Source: Epiperipatus broadwayi (Eukaryota; Onychophora; Udeonychophora; Euonychophora; Peripatidae). Taken from it: 64,000 nt of DNA. The position numbers and the translations under genes are program-made. Location of the stretch: contig JAQFVV010006826.1 of assembly GCA_028023455.1 (NCBI GenBank), positions 1 to 64,000 on the forward strand. The letters run 5' to 3'. How positions within the stretch are numbered: the first letter of the stretch is position 1; each line of letters opens with the position of its first letter. Below, piece by piece: positions 1 to 10,429 of the stretch. The notes below the pieces were generated by a model that saw only the letters and a program-made list of their open reading frames with translations, searched no databases and was not told where the DNA came from.

Positions 1-85
1 TTGTGAGTGTTCAAATTGATGATCCACATACAATACATGTGAAAAAGATAAATGATCTCTAATATACATATTTCATGCATAATGA
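1..85 (-). repeat. HHR-1 family fragment
   Basis: Read on the minus strand this matches the HHR-1 repeat from GCATGAAATATGTATATT onward through the GATCATTTATC and CACATGTATTGTATGTGG blocks. The 5' half of the ribozyme (CUGAUGA and the 5' strand of stem II) is absent, so no catalysis is expected. It is cut by the window edge. Family assignment rests on alignment by eye to the copies at 9.3, 59.6 and 62.2 kb. Confidence 0.55.
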
Positions 86-640
86 TAATTCATTCAATAG
101 TAATAATAACAATCTATTTATTTATTTAAAAACAATATATACATAAAAGAAAAAATAACCCAGAACAAGCAAAGCTTGTGTGAGGAATTATTCGTAAGTG
201 TTATCATATTAATTACAAAAAAGAAGATAAGTAAATACACTAATCATCTAAAAAAAATTGTATCAGAAATTATTTACAAAGATTAATACCAAAAATAAAT
301 TTAAATATATGAAAGCAGTCCATATCAATAACAATCAATAATCTCAATCTGTTGTCAAGGCAACCTTTTTTAACAATAAAAATGGATACCCACCTTTATC
401 TTTAGTCTAATATATTTATATAGAATAAATTATAAATATTGGGAATGGATATAAAAATTAATTATACACACACAAAAGAAAGAAAAATACACATTGATCA
501 AGTACAATAGATACAAATGTTACAATAAATACAAATGTTAAAACAAGCACAGTCATAATGATAAAAAATATGACTATATATGATGCAATAACTAAAGTAT
601 CAAACATATCTTGGATATATAAAAATATAAATGATCATCA
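86..640. other. AT-rich intergenic DNA
   Basis: No supported gene. It contains only an RFX X-box-like palindrome at 351-364 (GTTGTCAAGGCAAC), which belongs to the same dispersed sequence seen at 12056-12140. Confidence 0.5.
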
Positions 641-654
641 TCTATATGGACAAT

Positions 655-845
655 TGAAATCTTAAACTGGATTCCAAGAGATTGTAACCGACCCAGAAAA
701 AGACCACATGTGAGATGGATGGATGAAATAAGAAAGCATGCAGGGGTGGTGTGGAAAAGAGAAGCTAAAGATCAGAGAAGATGGATTGAATTTGGAGAGA
801 CCTTCATCCTGCAGTGGATTGATAATGGTTGATGATATGATGATG
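655..845 (+). pseudogene. RTE-type LINE 3' end, 5'-truncated
   Basis: The plus strand can be read as the extreme C-terminus of the LINE seen in longer form at 50.4-53.6 kb. Recognisable pieces are a KRPHVRWMDEIRKHAG-like stretch, WKREAK, and ETFILQWIDNG before the stop. The copy ends in a TGATGATATGATGATGATG run, the same ATG/TGA microsatellite tail as the other copies at 14.29, 53.63 and 61.3 kb. Only about 190 bp remain, as expected from incomplete target-primed reverse transcription. The minus-strand open frame over it is a shadow. Confidence 0.8.
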
Positions 846-879
846 ATGAACAAAAGAATTAAACAGTCTGAGACCATTA

Positions 880-1800
880 TAAATAAATGCCTATGATCAT
901 CATCAAATGGTATATTGCTAGAGAAGTTTGAGAGAAGTTAAACCAATGGAAGTGCCAGAATTGAGCTGCAACCTATGGACTTTGGGCTTCAATCAGCTCC
1001 TCTATCACCCTACCACCACTATCCAATAAGTAGTGGTATAATTTATTTGATATTATATTCATATTTATTTTTACACATCTTATTAATTTACTATATGGAT
1101 AAGCTTTAATGGAATTTGCTTAAGGAATTGTTTGCTCTAGTTTTTTTTCCTTTTCTTTTACATTATAAAAATTTACATTAACATTTTCAAAGGTGTTCAG
1201 TTTCTCTTACTAAAAATTCAAATTACTGTATCTTTTTTAAGTATTAGTCATTTTATCTACTTTTTTTAATCACCAGATCTTTCTTGTAAATACATGTTTG
1301 AGTTTAAACATCTAACTCAGTGTCTGTTTTATTTTTTTACATAAGGTGACTATATATTTTGAAAGGCATTATAAATTAATGGTAGTAGCAGTAATTTAGT
1401 TTATACAAATTTGTACACAAAAAGGGAAAAAAGTGGAAATATACAGTACAATTAAAGGATAAAAATGACATTGTACAAATACATAACTATCATAGTTATT
1501 AAATAAAGATACTCTATTGCACTAATGAAAATTGGGGCTGTCTCATTATAATGACTAAAGATAAGGCAAAAAAGTTGAAAAGACTGAAGAAAGGAGACAA
1601 GAAAGACTTATTGTACTCAAAGAATATCTAGCCTTTCATGAATTTACATTATATGCTATAAAGAACATAAAATATTCTTGATTATGCTTGTTTATTTATA
1701 TTAGATTCTCATTCCATTTCATATCACCTTCATTACCTATAATAATGGATACTTTCATCACCTCATTTTTTTGAAAAAAAATGAGAAAAACAGAAAAATT
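880..1800. other. No gene seen
   Basis: AT-rich sequence with many stops in all frames. I see no protein family, RNA gene or well-bounded repeat. Confidence 0.5.
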
Positions 1801-1802
1801 AA

Positions 1803-1860
1803 AAACCATCAAACATCACATGATCACCATTTTTTATGCTTACACAAGCTGTTTTTCACA
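1803..1860. repeat. Outer arm of an HHR-2 element
   Basis: The block CATCACATGATCACCATTTT followed by TTATGCTTACACAAGCTGTT is the outer terminal arm found at every longer HHR-2 element (10.95, 39.66, 43.93, 55.49 kb). Here a LINE 3' fragment separates it from the rest of the element at 2361-2515. Confidence 0.7.
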
Positions 1861-1894
1861 GAGGATGTGATGTGATGTATTTTGGATTCTCCTT

Positions 1895-2350
1895 AAACAA
1901 AGTCAAGAATATCTCAGCAACTATGCCCAGATAAACCTGTTAGCCACTTTATTTTCCATTCCCCACTCTAAGTCTTCCCATATTCTGCCCCATCTCATTT
2001 CCACAACATAATCTTTGTCAACTCTATGGCCTTTAAATCTAAATCCCCCTTATCTTTTCGCAAACCCAGCATAAAAACTAATAACTCACTTTCTGTATAA
2101 TCACTTTGTTCATACCTATTCTCCCGTAACTTCATTATCTGTACCCTTTCTGCTTTCAAGCATTTACATTCAATCAACAGATTATACCTTCCTTACACAA
2201 TTTGCACGCTAAATCACCCATAGTTTTCCATTGACATGTATATTCTTTTGTTGCTAAAGATCCCGTTCGAGCCTTAAACAATAAACTACTTTCCTTACTA
2301 TTATCATAAATTAACTCGCTTCCAATATTCCGTTTACTTCTATATATATT
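1895..2350 (-). pseudogene. 3' end of APE/RT/CCHC LINE
   Basis: Minus-strand relic of the C-terminus of the LINE at 43.98-47.8 kb. The residues IECKCLKAERVQI, then ESELLVFMLGLRKDKGDLDLKAI, match the same region of that copy closely. It is 5'-truncated inside a TTCTATATATATTTAAACT block that is conserved in the copies at 21.57 and 44.40 kb, and there it joins an HHR-2 palindrome. No complete domain remains. Confidence 0.75.
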
Positions 2351-2360
2351 TAAACTAAAA

Positions 2361-2515
2361 AAACTCTCCTACAGTAGCACCACTCAGTGCAAGCTAAAAA
2401 CTAGTCTGGGGATATTAAATGAGTAGGCACTAGATAGGGATTTTATGCACAAACCTTTCTGCATTCATTGATTACTCTGGTTTGCGCTGAGTGGCGCTAC
2501 AGTATGGAGAGTTTT
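2361..2515 (+). repeat. HHR-2 palindrome with half ribozyme
   Basis: Inverted ends AAACTCTCC...CAGTAG and CTACAGTATGGAGAGTTTT flank a short centre. The plus strand keeps AAAAACTAGTCTGGGG, the 3' half of the HHR-2 ribozyme (GAAAC changed to AAAAC, then GUC and UGGGG), but the CUGAUGA half is deleted. Predicted inactive. Confidence 0.7.
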
Positions 2516-2685
2516 GTCTCTGTGAAGAATTAAAAAATTTCTATTATAGAAATATTTATTATACTGAAACTATTAACTTATTTAAGAGTTCTTTTGATAT
2601 TAAAAGTAATCGGAATGCAACTGAGAATTATGGGAAATTCGCCTTGGCAGGGAAGCCAATTTTAAATTTTGGACTACTTTTTTAA
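2516..2685 (+). pseudogene. Possible Penelope-like element C-terminal fragment
   Basis: The frame running on from the palindrome reads ELKNFYYRN, then TETINLFKSSFDIKSNRNAT. This resembles the C-terminal tail that follows the GIY-YIG domain in the PLE relic at 42.1 kb, where the matching text is EVIILFKNSFNIKGARDV. The GIY-YIG domain itself is missing, and the start codon of the open frame lies inside the HHR-2 palindrome, so that start is not meaningful. Assignment is by similarity to another relic in this window only. Confidence 0.45.
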
Positions 2686-2689
2686 TTCT

Positions 2690-4300
2690 GAATTTAATGT
2701 AGTTTTATAACAGTAAGAGAAAAATTATTTTAAAAAATGTATTAGTTATAAATAATAATGTTATCATTGTTGTTGCAAAACAATTTATTATATATTATAT
2801 ACTTCAATAGTTTGATATTTTTATTCCTACTGTTATTTTTATTAGACTTCAATCAATTATAAAAAAGCAAGGAATGTTAAAGGGAGTAGTAAGAAACGAA
2901 GAGGATGGGAAAAAAAGGACATGCCGGAAAAAATATTGTAATTAAGTTCTTATTTAAAAAAAAAAAAAATAGCATTGTCTATTTATTTATGAAACTAAGT
3001 GCAGATTTTAGAACAAGATAAGATATTAACAGAGCATGAAAAGGATATACTTAACCAGACACTGAGATTGATAAATTAGTATTAACTATTTAAAATTACA
3101 AGTGGAGTTAAACCATACAATTTAACATAATTTGAATTAATTATAAATGTATCAATCACATACCTTTACATAAATTATTTCTTTCAAGTTTGAAGCTCTC
3201 TTCTTATATTTAAATAATAGTTTTGACCTTTGACCAGAATATTGAATATATCTAGCTACAAAGAGATACTTCTATTTTCTTTGTAGCCAACTGGATTTTA
3301 AAAATAAGTGTTTTTTTTCTTCTCTAAATTACATTTCCAGATAGTAGGAGTTACTATTTTAATAATGACCAACCAATAGTTATATATACACTTTTTACCT
3401 TAATTAAGTTAATTACCTCAAACTTCCAATCAGTTATTCATGCTAAAGTTTCATTGATTATCTATAAAGACATAAAACTAGTTTATTAACTATTGTTGAT
3501 ATCAGATAAAAATTAATTTTGGCAATATTGACTTACTGCAGTAGGAATAGATGTGCACTCAAAGATTATTTTCATTTTATTACATAAAGATATTTAAAAC
3601 TAAGTTGCCTTGAGTTTAATATCTTAAAGTGATGAAACTTTCAAAAGTTTCAGCAATGCAATAAAATTGACCGTTGGATAAAATTGTGATTTGTCTCTCC
3701 ATGAAGAAGATCAATTAGCTACAAATTTGCAATGTGGATCAGTATTTGCATTATGTATAGGATTAATTTATTCATAATTAAGACACCTTGTTTATTTCTA
3801 ATTTTTTATTATAAAATATTTCTATACTTATTTCTATTTTACCAATGAAAACAATCAGCATTACACATCATAGAGTTTCATAGAGATAATATTTATAATA
3901 CAAATATATTCTGTATGTACAATAAAAATCTACTCAACCTTACAAAATACATTTAAGAAAGGTTCTTACATAGTTTAGTTTATTCACATCTCCAATCCTA
4001 TGAAGCTGTTTTTACAATAACATCATATCCAACAACATGAATAAAATATTGGTCAATTTTATATTCACGCCATTTACTTTTTAGATTAATTGCTTCTTTA
4101 AATAAAAACAAAACATTATTTTGTCTGACATCAATAGAAAGTCTATCCCTCACTGGGCAAAATAACACCTCCAATTATTATAGATGTAATAGTTAAATAA
4201 TTAAAGTGAAATATATAAGACAAGGTCTATTATATGCACCAAGCAGGTATTTTTCTCTCATGGTTTTTTATATGAATTATTTCAGATTTTTAAGTATATA
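2690..4300. other. No gene seen
   Basis: AT-rich non-coding DNA with frequent stops and short homopolymers. I could not place any repeat family here. Confidence 0.5.
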
Positions 4301-4325
4301 TATAAATGACAATTAAATTCAATGT

Positions 4326-4701
4326 TAAAACATGCAAAACTGACTATATATATTGCCACACACAGCAAGCTAGAGTAAGTAATCAATGGATGCCAGAAGA
4401 CTTGTGCATAAAATCCCCATCTAGTGCCTACTCATCCAATATCCCCAGATTAGTTTCTGGCTTATGGCTTTCATCAGTGAGGAGCCTTGAATCTGAGAGC
4501 ACTGCAAGCCAGAAACTAGTCTGGGGATGTTGGATGAGTAGGCACTAGATGGGGATTTTATGCACAAGCCTTATGACATCCATTGATTACTCTAGCTTGC
4601 TGTGTGTGGCAATATATATATATATATATAGTGAGTTTTGCCTGTTTTAACAACAGTTATACACCAGCATAAGAGGAGGTGGTCATGTGATGTTTATTGG
4701 C
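4326..4701. mobile_element. HHR-2 foldback element with 13-bp TSD
   Basis: TTAAATTCAATGT at 4313-4325 is repeated at 4702-4714, a perfect 13-bp target-site duplication. The 376-bp insert is palindromic: arms containing CACACAGCAAGCTAGAGTA and TACTCTAGCTTGCTGTGTGTG surround an inward ribozyme region. The right end carries the outer arm AAGAGGAGGTGGTCATGTGATG. There is no coding capacity. A long TSD fits target-primed retrotransposition better than a cut-and-paste MITE. (TA)n has expanded in the right arm. Confidence 0.75.
4443..4482 (-). ncRNA. Hammerhead ribozyme, HHR-2 (weakened)
   Basis: Minus-strand type I hammerhead: CCUCA, CUGAUGA, AAGCCAUAAGCCA, GAAAC, UA, AUC, UGGGG. Stem I (CCUCA/UGGGG) and the core are intact, and stem II has GCC-like pairing. 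The cleavage triplet is AUC instead of GUC, so the second pair of the two-pair stem III (C15.2 with 16.2) is lost. Activity would be reduced. The opposite arm on the plus strand keeps only a half ribozyme at about 4503-4527. Confidence 0.65.
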
Positions 4702-4714
4702 TTAAATTCAATGT

Positions 4715-5255
4715 GTTTGTTTTCTTTGTTCTAATATATATCCAATCCAACCCTGAATAAAATAATGATCGATTTTATAATCCTGCCATTTTATTTTTAG
4801 ACTTCAATTATTTCCTTAAGTAAAAAAATTCCCAGTACTTGATGTTATATTAACATATAAAAGAAACATATATTGGTATATCAAAGACTTGGTATTGTTT
4901 TCAATAGAAGAAGTCTTTCTCATCTTCTTTCTTCACTCTTTTTTTCTCATTTTTTGTCTTACTATTTTTAGTCTTTTTAATGAGGCATACCCCAATCATC
5001 ATCAGCTTTTTTAAGCTAAGTAAATAGAACAACAATGGATTGAACTCTTGTATTGAATAATAATGTACAAATCTGATTTTTTCCTTAAGAATATATCAGG
5101 ACATTTAAATTGATTGAGATTCTCAAGCTGATAACCAATATAGCTAAAAGTTTCTTTAAAAAAAACGTTTTTATTAGCAAGTAATAAAAAGATATGTATT
5201 TCAAAATAGGACCAACCTTCCTATTTTCTTCTTTTCAATCCCTGTTTGATTTCTT
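4715..5255. other. No gene seen
   Basis: AT-rich non-coding DNA. There is no convincing repeat boundary or reading frame. Confidence 0.45.
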
Positions 5256-5261
5256 ACTATT

Positions 5262-5363
5262 CTTTTTTTTTCATGTTTCATAGCATTGGCTGGGAAGCGA
5301 ACCCGCTAACCCAGGACAACTACTTATAAGGCAGCTGCTGACCACTCGACCACCAATGCTTGA
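5262..5363 (-). mobile_element. tRNA-derived SINE, minus orientation
   Basis: On the minus strand the body starts GCATTGGTGGTCGAGTGGTC (A-box region), then has a GGGTTCGCTTCCC B-box and ends in an A-rich tail (T-run at 5262-5270). It is the same family as the copies at 8.5, 18.1, 32.3, 32.8 and 47.2 kb. The internal pol III promoter boxes imply transcription by RNA polymerase III. The TSD is only weakly visible (ACTATT). Confidence 0.8.
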
Positions 5364-5565
5364 CTACTATTTTTTTTATGACTAAATCAAAGTGTCTTAA
5401 CATTACACAAATTATAATTAGCACACTGTTAATCTAAAAGCCAGAAAGATGAAGTTCATAATTTGCTTTTAATAAGTTAAAATTAAAGACTCCATTATCA
5501 AATATAGGATATATTTTATGGAGGCCAACTATTAACTGTTACAAAATTCATTATCATAAAAGTGT

Positions 5566-5608
5566 CATAGCATCGTCCCGGCCGATGCTATGACAAAAAA
5601 AAAAAAAA
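5566..5608 (+). repeat. 5'-truncated SINE 3' end forming a hairpin
   Basis: CCCGGCCGATGCTATGACA plus a poly(A) run is the 3' end of the tRNA SINE. It is preceded by TGTCATAGCATCG, which pairs perfectly (13 bp) with CGATGCTATGACA and makes a tight hairpin. Confidence 0.7.
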
Positions 5609-5609
5609 G

Positions 5610-7535
5610 TTAATAAATATAATTGTTTAAAACTGGTTTTTATTTCAGATGCTTTAGATTTTCTACTTCACAAAATGGAATGAACTAAACATCATGGTCA
5701 TAATATTCTTAGTTTGTGTTTTTCAAGTATAAAACTTACATTTTATTCAACTTTAACATTGGCAACTTGTGAATGATTTCAAAAAATCTACCCTTATTTT
5801 AGAGGATAAAGTTTTTGCAATAGATTAAAATCCATTTAACTTATAGCTAAAAGTTTAAGCATGAGAATGTTTATAGGTGTGTGACTAGTCATGCAAAATA
5901 TAAACTTGGTCATATTGTGGCAGTTATAAACCGTAAAACAAATATTCTATGAATTTTATATAACTTTTTTTAAAATTTATTGAGCAATTTAAACATATAA
6001 ATAATTAACATTTTTTTAATAAGTCCCTTTCTGAATGAGCATATTTCTGTCATTTTATTTGTACATACAAGAATATCTTTATTAATTCAAATATTTATTT
6101 CTTTGTAAACATAAGGAATAACATGAGAAAAGTACTCCTGCATGGTATATAAGATAAACTTTGTCTTGCCATTTTAGCATTTAATAACTTTTATATAACC
6201 TTTATAAAAAGTATTTTATTGTACAAAAAGTACTTTTAAACTGTTTTATCTTCATTTTTTAGAGCAAGTTATCGACTTTTTGATTAAAATCAGACCTGAA
6301 TCTTCCTTTACTTCTCTCAACATTATAACTTTGTCTATTTTATTTTGACCATTTTAATGTCAGCCTAGTGGATTTTCTTGTTCTATACTCTTAATTTTCT
6401 CCAGTGATATTTTCTGTATCAGATAGGATATTTTTATTCTCAAAATATTTCATTCTAACAAGTACATTTTACAAAGAACAGGCAGCTTGAGCAAGCATAA
6501 GAAATGGTGATCATGTGATGTTCTGCAAAGCTACTAGTTTTTCACACAACTAAGATGTTTTCTAACTATAATAAATACTTACACATTTTACCAATCAATT
6601 CTATAATATTTTTGACAATTTTTCCCCCACAAGACAGTAATATATTTATATCTTTTACATATCACTTGACACCAGATTGTAGATTATACAGTTTATTTAG
6701 GCTTTGACTTTTATCATATAATTTATATATATATGTTACCATGTATTTACCTTTATGAAATTATAATTGCTATTTTTTTATAATGACAAATATAAATCAG
6801 AATATACTGTAATTTACGAAGTTTGTTTTGACAATCATACTATAAACAGGAAATGTTACACTTAATAAATTATTTTTAAAAGTTAAATATATCAATATTT
6901 TATACACATCAAATTTTTTATTGTATGTATAAACCTTGAGCTTTTCTTAACCATATGTGAACATAATAAAAAAAATTAAAGTTTTATTGCTCAAAATATC
7001 ATAAGATATTTGAATTCCAGAAACCTTGAGTTTCAGGGTGTGGCATTCTATTCCTGTAGCAAATAATACAGGGACTATGTATAATTATTATCAATTTTTT
7101 TCCAATTTTTTTCCAAAACACTGAAAAAGATAAATGTTCCACCACAAAAAGGGTTGCTCTTAATTTAAAAAAAATATTTGGAGATTTGATTTAATATTAA
7201 CATGTATTCACACCAACATTTTAATCACATTTTAATATCATATTTGAAATTATCTTCAATTATTCCTACAAATCCATATAAATTTATCAATGTGTAACAA
7301 TAATTATTCAAAAGATCTATGATACAAAATTAATGTTTATAAAAATAATTATCAACCAATTAATATCAATATAAAACAATTTAATATAAATTTAGGCCAT
7401 CAAAAACTATTTTTAGCATTAAAAATATAAATTATTGCACCTGGAAAGGTTTATTGAAAAAATGCTTCATGAGTAACTCATGACTCTATCACATGACTTA
7501 AGCTTGCTGTTTCAGCATCAAACTTTTTTTACCTT
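5610..7535. other. Mostly featureless AT-rich DNA
   Basis: The one recognisable item is an isolated HHR-2 outer arm at about 6483-6525 (AAGAAATGGTGATCATGTGATG). Otherwise there are no reading frames or bounded repeats. Confidence 0.5.
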
Positions 7536-7539
7536 TCAC

Positions 7540-7690
7540 AATGTCTATTGGATCTTAAAGATCCAGGTGTACTGATCCAAGATCCAAAGTTCCTGACTGA
7601 TGAAAACTACAACCTAGAAACTAGTATAAAGATATTAAATAAGACTAAAACTGAATAGAGATTAAGAACTATCATCTGGATTCTATTAGT
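7540..7690 (+). repeat. Decayed HHR-2 copy, plus orientation
   Basis: The plus strand reads GATCCAAAGTTCCTGACTGATGAAA, later CCTAGAAACTAGTATAAAGA. CUGAUGA and GAAAC remain, but stem II is unpaired and the cleavage triplet has become GUA. It is recognisable as HHR-2 by the flanking ATCCAAGATCC and the ACTAGT block. Confidence 0.6.
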
Positions 7691-7821
7691 TACTAGGGTG
7701 TTCAATAGATGGCGTAGCAATGGTGAAAGAAAAAGAGAGCCTTCAAAAAACTTAAATAAAAAGATAAAATGATTTATATTTTTAATGATTACAATATGTT
7801 TTGATGATATAAATTTATAAG

Positions 7822-8130
7822 AGTACCAAACTCTCCATATAGTAGTGCCACCTAGTGCAAGCCTTTGTAATCAATGAAAGGTTTGTGCATAAAATTCCTA
7901 TCTAGTGTCTACTCATCCAGTATTTCCAGACTAGTTTTTAGCTTGTGGCTTATAAATAATGAGGTGCCTTGGTGTTGAGAACATTGCACCTAGATCTTAG
8001 AATATAATGCAACCCTCCAGCAGTCATCTTTTACCTGTTTGAGTAGGCACTAGACAGGTGTTTCCTCCATTCATTGATTACAAAGGCTTATCCTTGGTAG
8101 CACTACTTTATGGAGAGTTTAGTACTCTTA
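7822..8130 (-). repeat. HHR-2 palindromic element, dead ribozyme
   Basis: Ends AAACTCTCCATATAGTAGTG and ACTACTTTATGGAGAGTTT are inverted, and the body contains the CCCTCCAGCAGTCATCTTTTA block shared with the 36-40 kb copies. The minus-strand ribozyme position (about 7930-7968) reads CCUCAUUAUUUAUAAG, so CUGAUGA is destroyed. Non-coding. Confidence 0.7.
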
Positions 8131-8491
8131 TTAATAGCATGCATAAACATATGAAATGGTTATCATGTCATTTTTGTTGATAAATTTATAATGCATTGTT
8201 TTATTTTTGATATTAGTAGCTGATATTCATTTTTATGAATATATATTTTAAGTGTGGTTTTCTATATTTAAGCACTTATTATTGTTATATATTAGTAAAT
8301 ATACATTGATCTGTAAAAATGATTAAACAACTCTTGAAAATGACTGCACGATGTGGTTTGAAAGATTGAAATACAAATTCACAACTGTTTCCAAGAACAA
8401 TTGGTTTTCCAAAATATATCATAAGTCAAAAATATTGTATAAAAATATGCAATTACTATGATTTCCTATGGCAAAAAATTTAACTTATCAA

Positions 8492-8581
8492 GCATTGGTG
8501 GCTTAGTGGTTAGCGTAGCTGCCTTTCAAGCAGCTAGCCTGGGTTCGCTTCCTGGTCAACGCTTTGACATATGAAGAAAAA
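8492..8581 (+). mobile_element. tRNA-derived SINE with 10-bp TSD
   Basis: The body starts GCATTGGTGGCTTAGTGGTT, typical of a tRNA 5' end with an A box, and contains the B-box-like GGGTTCGCTTCC. It ends GACATATGAAGAAAA. AACTTATCAA is duplicated at 8482-8491 and 8582-8591. The tail is short and the body only about 90 bp, so the SINE is little more than a tRNA-like head plus GACATATG(A)n. Confidence 0.88.
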
Positions 8582-8591
8582 AACTTATCAA

Positions 8592-9180
8592 ATATTCAAA
8601 ATATACAATAAACATTAAATATTCTATGGAAAAAAAACTAAATATAAAACGGGGGAGAAAAGGATATTTTATTAGATATATTATTAATATAAAAAAAAAT
8701 ACTAACCTGTGGGAATATAGTGTATAATAAAATATTTCTGTTGCTATATCTTTTGGGTTTTTAATAAATAATTTTATATTTGATAGTCACTATATTGGTA
8801 TTCTTTAGATAAACAAGATTGATATTATCTTGAATCATAATTTATTAAATTAAAACATGGACCAAAAAATAAAATTAACATTATGTGAATTTTTAAATTT
8901 ATTTTTAGCACACTTTTTATTAAGTTATCAAATGTTGTTTTTATAATTATCCAATGAATAAAAATTGAATTATTTACTGCTACACTTTAAAATCAATGAT
9001 CTGCCATATTATTTTTTGCTAGTTTTTTTTTTTTGTGTGTGTGAAAATGCAGGCTGCTTAGATAAAAATTAGATTTTTAAAAAATCAGTGTGATTAATTT
9101 TATCAATATTGTTCACACTTAAGATGACAAACATTTTTGCCTGGAGAGTGTGAGATAATTTCTAATATTATAAGAATAAT
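8592..9180. other. No gene seen
   Basis: AT-rich non-coding DNA. No repeat family recognised. Confidence 0.45.
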
Positions 9181-9187
9181 TAGAAAG

Positions 9188-9556
9188 GATTTGAACTGAA
9201 GACTTTTAAGTTTCCTTTAGTCATTTAGTCATCCAAGTATCCAGTATAACAACTACACGTGACCACATGCATGTGAAAATGATAAATTATCTCCAATATA
9301 CATATTTCATGCTGAACCAGTATCCATCAGTTGGTCTAGATCATCATCTCTCACACATAAATATAATCAGTGCTCGGTTTATATTAACAGAGCAAATCTT
9401 TAAACTTTAATAGACAGGCTTAAATCTTTTCATCTCTTCAGCCATCCATATCATTAAAAATCTAATGATGGCATGTGCAAAGCCCTTGTATCAGTTGTAT
9501 AAGATGGAGTGGTTGACTAAAAAAAGTTTGAAATTCTGGGTTCAAATCCCCTCTAA
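9188..9556. mobile_element. HHR-1 element bounded by inverted tRNA-like B boxes
   Basis: Left end GGATTTGAACTGAAGACTTTT and right end AAATTCTGGGTTCAAATCCCC are inverted and B-box-like (GGTTCAAATCC). The right half also has TATCAGTTGTATAAGATGGA, an A-box-like tRNA D-arm. A ribozyme relic lies in the left half on the minus strand. The same architecture appears at 59443-59724 and 62058-63500. Non-coding. I infer a tRNA-derived, pol III-transcribed element in inverted configuration. Confidence 0.6.
9293..9334 (-). ncRNA. Hammerhead relic, HHR-1
   Basis: Minus strand: CCAA, CUGAUGG, AUACUGGUUCAGCAU, GAAA, UAUGUAUA, UUGG. Stem I (CCAA/UUGG) and GAAA are kept. A9 is changed to G, and stem II is weakened (AUACU against AGCAU). 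Likely inactive or very slow. Confidence 0.6.
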
Positions 9557-9569
9557 ATACATCTAGCTT

Positions 9570-10425
9570 AAAAGTATATATATACACTTGTACTTAAATG
9601 TTATAAGAATAATAAATAAAAATGTACATACTTTTCAACTTATTTTTACTCTATTGTAATTCATTATATATTAAATAAAATTTGTATTCCTTTTTTGCAG
9701 TTACAGTTTGTGTTTGAAATAAAAAGTATCTTCATTCTCAATGTGTGAGAAATCCTATTACAGAGTATGAATACTAAATAAAAATTATGTAAGCCATATT
9801 TTCTTCTTATAATAATTGCACTTTATGCCTATAAATTAACTTAGTTATCTATATATAAAACTTCTATTTTATCTAATTTATTGTATGAAAATGAAACAGA
9901 CACCCTATCAGCATACTATAAAGGAATTGGAAAAGTTCCATTTAAGATGATATATAAATAGTAAGATCTTAACAGTGATCAATACTATAATGGCACATTA
10001 TTTATATTGTAAGCATTGATTGAAATGAAATTCAGTATAGATAATAAACTAATAAAATTGTGAAAATTGACAGAATATCAAACATAATGACAAAATTACT
10101 TATTAAACTAAATAGAATATATCAGAGTCAGCTAATTCAGTTTCTGATCAAATAGTTATTGGCATAAAGAAATATAGTTTTTTGTGGTATATACGCAAAA
10201 TAAATTTTGATTAGACCAAATAGCATTTTAAAAATGGTATGAAAAATTTGAATGCTAGAAGTGAATAAAATATTGACAGAAAGTGTCACAGATAATTTTG
10301 ATATAGAGATATAATTAAATAACTATAAACTTATAAATCTTTTTTTTTTTAAAATCAAATAAGAAATGGATATGGAAGCATCCCCCACTCCCAAAAAATA
10401 TATTTATAATAAAACTGGTTTATAT
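9570..10425. other. No gene seen
   Basis: AT-rich non-coding DNA, no supported feature. Confidence 0.45.
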
Positions 10426-10429
10426 TTTG

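Noticed and set aside
662-877. Minus-strand frame SSTIINPLQDEGLSKF..., also seen at 14121 and 53336
   Set aside because: Shadow of the LINE C-terminus, which is readable on the plus strand with family-like motifs.
8492-8581. Functional tRNA gene
   Set aside because: A and B boxes are present, but the anticodon arm and acceptor stem do not fold properly, and there is a TSD plus A-rich tail. It is a tRNA-derived SINE.
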